The translations under genes were made by a program, and so were the position numbers. The notes beneath the pieces are model-generated. The model searched no databases. It was not told the origin of the DNA and was given only the letters and a program-made list of their open reading frames with translations. From Bradyrhizobium archetypum (GTDB taxonomy: Bacteria > Pseudomonadota > Alphaproteobacteria > Rhizobiales > Xanthobacteraceae), in assembly GCF_013114835.1 (NCBI RefSeq), contig NZ_JAAVLW010000003.1, positions 62,001 through 126,000 on the forward strand: 64,000 nt of DNA, given 5' to 3'. Numbering within the stretch: the first letter of the stretch is position 1; every line of letters begins with the position of its first letter. This document shows positions 1 to 6,523 of the stretch, piece by piece.

Positions 1-879
1 ATCGCCCGGATCCTTGCCGTAGTTGGTCGAGATGATGTCCTTGGAGATGTCGAGGCCCGCCGGCTTGAGCGTAGCCGACACCGGGCTCGCGTTGATGTCG
101 AGGATATGGACCGGCTTCCAGCCGAGGTCGGCGGCCTTCTTGATCGCCTGGGCTGCAAATTTCGGCGTGGAGGCGTCGTAGAGCAGGTCGGCGCCGGCAG
201 CTTTCAGTTTGACGATCTGCGAGTCGATGGTCGGATCGGTCAGCTCATAGGAGGCTTCGGCGACGATCATCGAAGCTGCCTTGGCGCCCAGGCCTTCCTT
301 CAGGCCCGTGACGTAGTCGCGGCCGAGATCATCGTTCTGGTAGAGAATGCCGATCTTGGCATTGGGATGATTCTGCAGAATGTATTTGGCATAGATGCGT
401 CCCTCGGACTGGTAGTTCGGATTGAATCCCATCGTCCAGGGGAAATTCTTCGGGTCGGTGAATTTCGATGCACCGGTCGCGGCGAGGAGTTGCGGCACCT
501 TCTTGGCATTGAGATATTTCTGGACGGCGGCATTCGACGGCGTGCCGATGATCTGGAAGGTGAACAGAACTTCGTCGCTCTCGACCAGCTTTCGTACCTG
601 CTCGACGGCCTTCGGCGGCGAGTAGGCGTCGTCGTACTGGATCAGATTGATCTTGCGGCCGTTGATGCCGCCCTGCTCGTTGATCATCCTGAAATAGGCG
701 GCCTGGGTCTTGCCGATGCCGGCATAGGCGGAGGCAGGTCCCGAGAATGGAACGGTCTGGCCGATCTTGATCTCGGTGTCGCTCGCGCCGGCATCGTATT
801 TCTTCTGCGCGCTGGCCGGTGACGCCAGCGCGATTGCAACCGCCGCGCCTGCGATCAGATGAAGTACACCACCTCTCAT
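1..879 (-). CDS. ABC transporter substrate-binding protein, branched-chain amino acid type (C-terminus cut by window edge)
   Basis: Periplasmic solute receptor of the Peripla_BP_6/LivK family; it would deliver a ligand to a Liv-type ABC importer. The 293 codons in the window begin with a signal peptide ending near Ala-Ser-Ala-Gln (residues 22-25), followed by the typical early motif with IGQTVPFSGPAS and then GGINGRKINL. The reading frame runs off position 1, so about 100 residues are missing compared with the usual 380-400. The ATG at 879 is the first start in frame that gives a proper signal peptide. No permease or ATPase gene is next to it inside the window, so its partner genes, if linked, lie beyond the left edge. 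The ligand cannot be read from sequence; such receptors bind amino acids, amides, urea or aromatic acids. Confidence 0.88.
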   Translation of the reverse strand, partial: MRGGVLHLIAGAAVAIALASPASAQKKYDAGASDTEIKIGQTVPFSGPASAYAGIGKTQAAYFRMINEQGGINGRKINLIQYDDAYSPPKAVEQVRKLVESDEVLFTFQIIGTPSNAAVQKYLNAKKVPQLLAATGASKFTDPKNFPWTMGFNPNYQSEGRIYAKYILQNHPNAKIGILYQNDDLGRDYVTGLKEGLGAKAASMIVAEASYELTDPTIDSQIVKLKAAGADLLYDASTPKFAAQAIKKAADLGWKPVHILDINASPVSATLKPAGLDISKDIISTNYGKDPGD

Positions 880-1126
880 AAGCTGCTCCCTTCCCTGATG
901 TCGACCGATGATCCTGTTCCGCCCATCCGTTCGGAAAGCCGGACGTCATCGTTGGCAGCGAGTTTGGCGGAAGGGTTTTGCCGGCGCAAGATAGAGCGAA
1001 GGCAAAGACATTACGGCCGGCCGGAGCGCTGTTGCGGCCCCCCAAACCGGCGGAATTCGGGTGGACGCTACTACAGAGGAGGTGGAAAATGCGGCCCGCT
1101 CACCGATATTTTTGTAGGGACTGACG

Positions 1127-1675
1127 ATGCCGGAAAGCTTCAACCTTGATCGCCTGGCAACCCCGATCGGAACGGCGCTGCTCGTCACCGATGCGGACGG
1201 CCTGCTCCGCGCGCTTGACTGGGAAGATTATGAGCCGCGCATGCAGCAGTTGCTGCGCCTGCACTACGGCGTGGTGGAATTGAGGCAAGCGCGGGCGCCG
1301 CGCGACCTGCGCGCCGCCTTGTCCGGCTATTTCAAGGGCGATCTCGATCGCCTCTCGGGGATCAAATGGCGCGTCGCCGGCACGCCGTTCCAGCAGAAGG
1401 TCTGGCACGCACTGCCGAAGATCGCGCCGGGGACGACGATGAGCTATGGCGCGTTGGCGGCAAGGCTCGACATGCCAAAAGCCGTCCGCGCCATCGGCCA
1501 CGCCAACGGCTCGAATCCGATCAGCGTGGTCCTGCCTTGTCACCGCCTGATCGGCGCCAACGGCTCGCTGGTGAAATACGGCGGCGGACTGGAGCGCAAG
1601 CGCTGGTTGCTCATGCACGAGGGCGCGAAGATCCAGTGCTCAGGAACAGACAAGGGGATGATCTACGCAAGCTGA
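1127..1675 (+). CDS. ogt: methylated-DNA--[protein]-cysteine S-methyltransferase
   Basis: Suicide repair protein that moves the alkyl group from O6-alkylguanine in DNA to its own cysteine. The 182-residue protein has the N-terminal ribonuclease-H-like fold and then the DNA-binding/active-site domain. The acceptor cysteine is C138 in the PCHR motif, preceded by GHANGSNPISVVL and followed by GSLVKYGGGLERKRWLL, which fits the family closely. It has no Ada-type regulatory N-terminal zinc domain, so it is a stand-alone Ogt-like enzyme rather than full-length Ada. The ATG at 1127 directly follows a short purine-poor leader, with no strong ribosome binding site visible. It stands alone between two minus-strand genes. 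Confidence 0.93.
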   Translation: MPESFNLDRLATPIGTALLVTDADGLLRALDWEDYEPRMQQLLRLHYGVVELRQARAPRDLRAALSGYFKGDLDRLSGIKWRVAGTPFQQKVWHALPKIAPGTTMSYGALAARLDMPKAVRAIGHANGSNPISVVLPCHRLIGANGSLVKYGGGLERKRWLLMHEGAKIQCSGTDKGMIYAS

Positions 1676-1706
1676 AACCGCGCTCGGAGCCGTCTGCCGT
1701 TTCAAA

Positions 1707-1820
1707 TCAATCCGGATCGCGGGGCGCGCCGCGCATGTCCCGCAGGATATAGAGAAATACAATCAGCAGAGGGCCCCACGCCAGCATCGCGCCGACCAGC
1801 ATCGCGTTTACCGTTGCCAT
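1707..1820 (-). CDS. 37-residue membrane peptide, unknown function
   Basis: Tiny protein starting at the ATG at 1820, with a strong GGAGGAG ribosome binding site 6-7 bases upstream. One hydrophobic helix spans about residues 7-27, followed by a charged tail (RDMRGAPRDPD). It overlaps the end of the upstream gene by 13 bases, so it looks like the third cistron of a translationally coupled operon with the two Cys-rich genes at 1808-2196. A longer reading of the same frame (to 1958) runs inside the neighbour gene and lacks a good start context. I do not recognise the family. The good start site, the helix and the coupling are seen; the role is unknown. It could be a small membrane anchor or an accessory to a metal or redox complex. 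Confidence 0.55.
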   Translation of the reverse strand: MATVNAMLVGAMLAWGPLLIVFLYILRDMRGAPRDPD

Positions 1821-2035
1821 GAAGGCTCCTCCGCGCGCACCGGCTGCGCAAAATGGTCTCCGCGGGCCGCAGGCCGAGGCCCCTGATAGAGCCACTTCCA
1901 ATACATCCGGTTGCGCTCCAGTTGACGCTTGTAGATCTCGCGGCACTTCGCCGAGCAAAACTGTTGGAAGTACCAGCTACGCCGGACCAGCCCGAAGGGA
2001 CGTTTGCATTCCGGATTTCCGCAGCAATTATTCAT
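1808..2035 (-). CDS. 75-residue Cys-rich protein with FCS/TRASH-like metal finger
   Basis: Small basic protein with two cysteine clusters: C4-C5-x4-C10 near the N-terminus and C27-x3-C31 in the phrase FCSAKCREIYKRQL. The spacing and the 'YF-x2-FCS-x2-C-x3-Y' pattern resemble treble-clef FCS/TRASH zinc fingers, which bind a metal or hold a protein partner. The C-terminal half is basic and Trp-rich (YWKWLYQG). The ATG at 2035 overlaps the TGA of the upstream gene (ATGA, 2032-2035), a sign of coupled translation. It overlaps the downstream 37-residue gene by 13 bases. Family name not recognised; the metal-finger reading is inferred from the cysteine pattern only. Confidence 0.6.
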   Translation of the reverse strand: MNNCCGNPECKRPFGLVRRSWYFQQFCSAKCREIYKRQLERNRMYWKWLYQGPRPAARGDHFAQPVRAEEPSWQR

Positions 2036-2196
2036 GACGCGACCTCCGCATTGGCACGCCGTATCCAGCGGGTGAAATTCTCGTGGCCCTTGTCCAGGCA
2101 GAAGCGTCCGCAGTAGCGTTCGCGCGCCGGATCTCGCAGAGAGATGATATTGGGGTCTTCGCTGTCACACTCGGAGCAACGCGGTTCTGTACGCAT
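2032..2196 (-). CDS. 54-residue Cys-rich protein, TRASH-like metal finger, first gene of a small operon
   Basis: Short gene starting at the ATG at 2196, behind a near-consensus AAGGAGG ribosome binding site. The product has C7-x2-C10, then about 18 residues, then C29-x3-C33 in the phrase YCGRFCLDKGHENF, so four cysteines laid out like the downstream 75-residue protein. Its stop codon overlaps the next start in an ATGA. The high-quality start, the coupling and the matching cysteine spacing support it being real although it is very short. I read it as a treble-clef metal-binding protein, perhaps a paralogue of its neighbour; the function is unknown. Confidence 0.6.
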   Translation of the reverse strand: MRTEPRCSECDSEDPNIISLRDPARERYCGRFCLDKGHENFTRWIRRANAEVAS

Positions 2197-2371
2197 GGCG
2201 ACCTCCTTCTGAGGAATTGCCGCTTGCCGATCAAAATGTGTGATGCTTTATGCCCTTCGTTCCTCGAAGGACGATGCGAGCTTGCGTCGTCGCCCGCTTA
2301 TCTTCAACTTGTCCAGATGTTTGGCGGGATCATCCTTACGTATGAATGGCTCCCTCGGCGGCCGGATCGGC

Positions 2372-2758
2372 TCATTTGCTGGCGGCTTCGCTATTCGGCG
2401 CCAGCGCAGTTTCGAGGCACTTGATCAGCACCTCTCCGTCGAACGGCTTCATCAAGTAGCAGGTTGCGCCCGCCTTCATGGCCTGGGCGCGCTCGCCTTC
2501 GACCGAAAAAGCCGTGACGAAGATGAACGGAAAGCGATGTCCGGTGGCGAGTAGATGAGCTTGCAGCTCGAGCCCGCTCATGGCGGGCATTCTGACATCC
2601 GTTATCACGCACGATGTCTCATGCAGGTGGGGCGATCGCAGAAACTCCTCGGCCGACGCAAATGTGTGGACGACGTAGCCAAGCGACCGGACGAGATTAT
2701 CGGTCGCGGCGCGGACCGACCCGTCATCGTCGATGATTGATATGATCGGCTTGGACAA
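2372..2758 (-). CDS. single-domain response regulator (CheY/FixJ-type receiver)
   Basis: A 128-residue receiver without an output domain. It shows the acidic pair in SIIDDDGSVR, the phosphoacceptor Asp in VITDVRMP, the Thr of FVTAFS and the Lys of LMKPF, so phosphorylation should be possible. I chose the TTG at 2758, six bases after GGGAAGGA; this gives the family's usual N-terminus (M-S-K-P-x-I-S-I-I-D-D-D). A longer reading to 2830 adds an unlikely tail. It lies just downstream of a FixJ-like regulator and its histidine kinase, on the same strand with a 93-base gap, so it may take part in the same phosphorelay or act as a phosphate sink. Confidence 0.85.
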   Translation of the reverse strand: MSKPIISIIDDDGSVRAATDNLVRSLGYVVHTFASAEEFLRSPHLHETSCVITDVRMPAMSGLELQAHLLATGHRFPFIFVTAFSVEGERAQAMKAGATCYLMKPFDGEVLIKCLETALAPNSEAASK

Positions 2759-2851
2759 GACGGTCCTTCCCGGAGACGACCAGAGGATGTTTCTTGCTGT
2801 GCCGCCTCGCAGTGGGAGAGTGCGCTGCAAATCAGGGAGGGAAAATCATAC

Positions 2852-3523
2852 TTAGGTTTGCGGCCGGCCGGACGCGGGCCCGATTCCAAGCAGCTCCGCC
2901 ATCCTCACGAGATCAGGCAGCGACTTGGCCGCCATTTTCCGCATGATGTGCCCGCGATGTATCTTCACGGTGATCTCGGCCACGCCGATTTCGGCCGCGA
3001 TCTGCTTATTCATGAGTCCTGCGGTAACGAGCGCCATCACCTGCCGTTCGCGCGGAGTGAGGGTCGCGAAAAGCGCGTGCAGGTTTGCGAGAACCTTGGC
3101 TTCATCGCGGCTGTTGCGATCGCGTTCGATCGCCGCGGTTACGGCATCCAGCATGTCCTGATCGCGGAATGGCTTGGTCAGAAAATCGACGGCTCCGGCC
3201 TTCATGGCGCGGACCGTCATCGGAATATCGCCATGACCCGTCATGAAGATGATCGGAATGTGAATGTCGGCCTTGGCCAGTTCGGCCTGAAAGTCGAGGC
3301 CGCTGACCCGGGGCAGCCTGATGTCGAGGATCAGGCAACTGGGGACATTCGGAAGCTTGCATTGCAGAAATTCGTGAGCCGAACCGAATGCTTCGGCGCG
3401 CAATCCCACCGAGCGGAAGAGATTGCTCAGCGCCTCGCGCACCGATGGGTCGTCGTCAATCACAAAGACGACCGGTTCCTCGGCGGTCGCGAGGGTGGAA
3501 GGCGATGCCGGGCGACCGGTCAC
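2852..3523 (-). CDS. FixJ-type two-component response regulator with LuxR helix-turn-helix
   Basis: DNA-binding response regulator of 223 residues. The N-terminal receiver (about 17-130) has VIDDDPSVRE, the phosphoacceptor Asp in LILDIRLP, FMTGHGDIPM and LTKPF. The C-terminal LuxR/GerE domain (about 150-215) carries LTPRERQVM, the recognition helix region around NKQIAAEIGVAEITVKIH and the end motif MRKM. It belongs to the FixJ/NodW/TtrR group. The gene overlaps the end of the histidine kinase by four bases, so the two form one operon and very likely a cognate pair. Target genes are not evident from the window. Confidence 0.92.
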   Translation of the reverse strand: MTGRPASPSTLATAEEPVVFVIDDDPSVREALSNLFRSVGLRAEAFGSAHEFLQCKLPNVPSCLILDIRLPRVSGLDFQAELAKADIHIPIIFMTGHGDIPMTVRAMKAGAVDFLTKPFRDQDMLDAVTAAIERDRNSRDEAKVLANLHALFATLTPRERQVMALVTAGLMNKQIAAEIGVAEITVKIHRGHIMRKMAAKSLPDLVRMAELLGIGPASGRPQT

Positions 3524-5283
3524 GGCGCTCCCTCCTGATTTGATGGCAGGCTGAATTGGAATGTCGCGCCAGGGCCGGCATTTGCGGAGGCGGACAGCCG
3601 GCCGCCATGAGCCCCGACGATGGAGCGGCAGATCGACAGGCCCATTCCCATGCCGCGGGGCTTGGTGGTGAAAAAGGCCTCGAACAGCCGCTCAAGATTC
3701 TCGGTGGCGAGGCCGACGCCGCAATCCTTCACCGTCACCATGATTTGGGTTTCGTCCTGGCATGTCCGGATTACCAGTTCCCGCGGTCGGTCCGTGACCG
3801 GCTGCATCGCCTCGATGCCGTTGATGACCAGGTTGAGAATGACTTGTTGCAACTGGATCCGATCGGCGAGGACCAGGGGGAGATCAGGGGAGAGCTCCAG
3901 CCGCAACATTACCTGGTGGCTGAGCAGCTGATGCTGCACCAGGCTGATGACCTCGTTGATGACATCATTGATGTGAATCGCGGTCTTCTGATCGGTAGCC
4001 TTGTTAACGAGCGCACGGACGCGCTGAATCACTTCGCCAGCGCGATTGCCGTCCCTGATGATCGACTCCACGGTCGCGCGCGCTTCCTTTAGATCGGGAG
4101 GCTCGCGGTCCAGCCAACGCTGGCATGCTGCGGCGTTGGTGACGACGGCGGCGAGCGGCTGGTTCACCTCATGGGCGATCGAGGCGGCAAGTTCTCCAAG
4201 GGCAGTCACGCGCGTGACATGCGCGAGCGAAGCCTGTGCCTCATGCAATTCCACCTCGGCTCGCTTGCGGGCTGTAACATCCGAAACTGCCCCGACAAAA
4301 TCGATGCCGCTCGATGTATCCTTCACCGCATGAGCCCTGGCGTGGACATGCTTGACCGAGCCGTCAGGCATCAACAGCCGATAGCCATGCTCGAAGTCCT
4401 TCCACTCGCTCAACGCACGCTTGGTGGTCCGTAGAACGCGCGCGCGATCATCGGGATGGATGCGTTGTATCACGGTGGCCCGCTTGATTGAAGGCGCCTT
4501 GTCGAATCCAAAGATTCTGAAGGTTTCTTCCGACCAGATGAGTTCGTCGCTGCCGGCGCGCCAGCCAAAGCTGCCGGTGTGGCTCAATCGCTGCGCTTCG
4601 GCCAGATACATTTCGCTCTGCCGCAATGCATTTTCAGCCTGTTTGCGCTCGGTGATGTCCTCGCAGGCGATCAGAACGATCGGTTGATCATTCATTAGCC
4701 GCACGGCCTTGGCATTTTCACGGACCCATAGCGTCGACCCGTCTTTGCGGATCTTGCAGATTTCCCAACTATGGGTGCGGCCGATGTTTCCCAGGCACAC
4801 GGCAACGTTGCTCTGCGCCGTTTGCCGCTCCTCGGCAGGAAAGACCTTCAGAACGGATTGTCCCAGCAATTCGTCGACGGAGTAGCCAAGTTGCGCGGCG
4901 CCGAATGTGTTGACGGACAGCACCGTTCCTGTCGCATCGACCATGAAGTACATCACCGGGTTGTGCTCAAATACCTCCTTCCATTGCGCCTCGCTGTTGC
5001 GCAGGGTCTCGATCGCGCGCGCTTCGGCGCTCGCCCGACCCTGAAGCAGGGCTTCCATCTGCCTGCTGCTACGGCCCACCAAGCCCATCATGATGACTGA
5101 CGCGGCAAGCGAAGCGACGAGCAGCGTGATTGCAATGAAATAAGGGGTAGTCGTGGGCGCCGGGCCGAGCAGGAGCCAGATGCCGGCCGCTGCGCCCAAC
5201 GCCAGCGCCATGCTGCCGAGCAGCCATTGCTCGGCCGCGCGCCACGACCTTATCGCCGGGTTACGCATCATCAGCACTGACAC
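3520..5283 (-). CDS. membrane-anchored PAS-domain sensor histidine kinase
   Basis: Sensor kinase of 587 residues. Two hydrophobic helices (about 20-40 and 47-70) make a short membrane hairpin. Two PAS domains follow (about 100-215 and 235-345), each ending in the PAC-type phrase D-[IV]-T-x-R-K-x-A. The dimerisation domain has the phospho-accepting H371 in SIAHEVNQPL, and the ATPase domain has the N box (LVINGIEAM), the G1 box (KDCGVGL) and the G2 box (GMGMGLSICRSI). The kinase core resembles the FixL group, but the first PAS lacks an obvious haem-binding signature, so oxygen sensing is not supported. It overlaps the regulator gene by four bases, as expected for a cognate pair. Confidence 0.92.
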   Translation of the reverse strand: MSVLMMRNPAIRSWRAAEQWLLGSMALALGAAAGIWLLLGPAPTTTPYFIAITLLVASLAASVIMMGLVGRSSRQMEALLQGRASAEARAIETLRNSEAQWKEVFEHNPVMYFMVDATGTVLSVNTFGAAQLGYSVDELLGQSVLKVFPAEERQTAQSNVAVCLGNIGRTHSWEICKIRKDGSTLWVRENAKAVRLMNDQPIVLIACEDITERKQAENALRQSEMYLAEAQRLSHTGSFGWRAGSDELIWSEETFRIFGFDKAPSIKRATVIQRIHPDDRARVLRTTKRALSEWKDFEHGYRLLMPDGSVKHVHARAHAVKDTSSGIDFVGAVSDVTARKRAEVELHEAQASLAHVTRVTALGELAASIAHEVNQPLAAVVTNAAACQRWLDREPPDLKEARATVESIIRDGNRAGEVIQRVRALVNKATDQKTAIHINDVINEVISLVQHQLLSHQVMLRLELSPDLPLVLADRIQLQQVILNLVINGIEAMQPVTDRPRELVIRTCQDETQIMVTVKDCGVGLATENLERLFEAFFTTKPRGMGMGLSICRSIVGAHGGRLSASANAGPGATFQFSLPSNQEGAP

Positions 5284-6387
5284 TCGGCCATCCGAGCGGC
5301 GATGCGTCGCTTACGTGTTCGCTATCATCAGCGGCGACAACGTCGCCCTCCTAACAGGCTGGATACTAGCAGCTTTTCAGGTGTCCGGAGGCAAAATCGG
5401 CCGGTCCTCCGCGCGTCTTCCTCGTTCCCTCCGGCGCGAGCTTCGCTAGCCAGGCTGTGATCCTATACCACGGTATGCTCGGCTCAACCGAATGGAACGG
5501 CCTGATCAACCTGCGTTCAATGGCCGGTTCCGCCTTGGCGAATTACGCTGTCGGAGTGACTGCAGCGGCGTCCGCCGAACCGTAGTATTCCGGGGATCGA
5601 TGATGTCGAAAGCGCGCCTGCACCTGATCCGTTGCTCCGATGACGTTGAACCTCGACCGAGGATTCGGAGACGCGAACGCAACTTCCAGCTAACCGTTAT
5701 CAACGGCGGCAGACCGGCGATCGCCGCGAGGCGAGAAAGCCCCTGGCGAGAAAACGATCGGCGAGAAGATCCTCTGAAAGCCCTGTTCGGTCTGGTCGAT
5801 CAGGTCGTCCTCGCTGCCGAAGCAAACTACGCCGCCTTCATCGCAGCGAGCCTGACAACACTCGAGCTCTACGGTCGGATTGATCCGGGACAGTCCGTAG
5901 GACGGATAGAGCCAAGGGGTTCGGCGTACGGCCGGCCCGACGACAAACTCCACGAAACCCATCATCGTTTCCCAACGTGATCGCTGGGTATCGCTTCCGC
6001 CTTCGCTCCTTGAGTCACGGCGGACAAGTCGCTGCATCCATCCTACAAAATCGGGGTCTGCTTCGCCTGACACGCAAGCGCAATTGTGTATGCAACGGCC
6101 TGCGACAAACTGGCACGACGGGCAAATCACTTCTGATTTTCAGGAATCGAGTCAAGCCCAGGAATCAATAAGAATCAAAAATATTCTGCTTCCGTTCTCA
6201 CCCAAATCAGTCGCACAACTCGGCCTGTCTCACCGCAAGATGAGGGGCGCTTCGCGATCGTCACCAACGTGCGGTGAGATGCGATGGACGTGGATTCAGA
6301 GACAGCAGCGATAGAACCGATAAGCCGCGGCGTACTGGATCCCGGCCTTCGCGGGGTATGACGCCCGAGGGTTGCGTTGCTACCTCC
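5284..6387. other. 1.1-kb stretch without a convincing gene
   Basis: Between the kinase start and the first repeat copy there is no reading frame with family resemblance. Two overlapping frames near 5500-6000 on opposite strands could be short genes (one is listed separately with low confidence). The part at 6330-6360 carries the phrase ggatcccggccttcgcgggg, an arm of the intergenic repeat family also seen at 36415 and 55375. Base composition is a little lower in GC around 6050-6190 than in the flanking genes. The stretch looks like decayed or intergenic DNA. Confidence 0.4.
5690..5962 (-). CDS. possible small hypothetical protein (about 90 residues)
   Basis: Weak candidate. From tandem ATG codons at 5962/5965 the minus-strand frame gives about 90 residues with a Cys-containing centre (LECCQARCDEGGVVCFGSED) and an amphipathic stretch. 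Third codon positions are mostly G or C, more so than in the competing plus-strand frame (about 5600-5980), which is the main reason to prefer it. There is no strong ribosome binding site and I recognise no family. Either frame, or neither, may be real. Confidence 0.22.
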   Translation of the reverse strand: MGFVEFVVGPAVRRTPWLYPSYGLSRINPTVELECCQARCDEGGVVCFGSEDDLIDQTEQGFQRIFSPIVFSPGAFSPRGDRRSAAVDNG

Positions 6388-6500
6388 CGTCATTGCGAGC
6401 GCAGCGAAGCAATCCATCTATCCCCGAACGGCGCTATGGATTGCTTCGCGGAGCCTGTCATCAGGCGCGCATTCGCGCAACCCGTCGCCTCGCAATGACG
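6388..6500. repeat. intergenic inverted repeat, family A copy 1
   Basis: The element is bounded by perfect 12-base inverted arms, CGTCATTGCGAG at the left and CTCGCAATGACG at the right. Inside lie a second pair of arms: GCGAAGCAATCCAT and its inverse ATGGATTGCTTCGC. Three related copies occur at 11016, 33886 and 52310. It lies 24 bases beyond the stop of glnD. It codes for nothing visible; a long imperfect hairpin in RNA is expected. Confidence 0.85.
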
Positions 6501-6523
6501 GCAGGAGGCAGGGGCCGCATCTA

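Noticed and set aside
3520..5283. The histidine kinase considered as FixL, an oxygen sensor
   Set aside because: The PAS domains lack the haem-binding His context, so only a FixL-like kinase core is supported.
5492..5980. Plus-strand frame of 162 residues after the sensor kinase
   Set aside because: Arg-rich, no family, third codon positions poorer in GC than the opposite frame. Left as a remote possibility under the region entry.
6388..6500. The family A repeats considered as a CRISPR array or insertion-sequence ends
   Set aside because: Copies are single, far apart, inverted within themselves and contain no spacer series or transposase gene.
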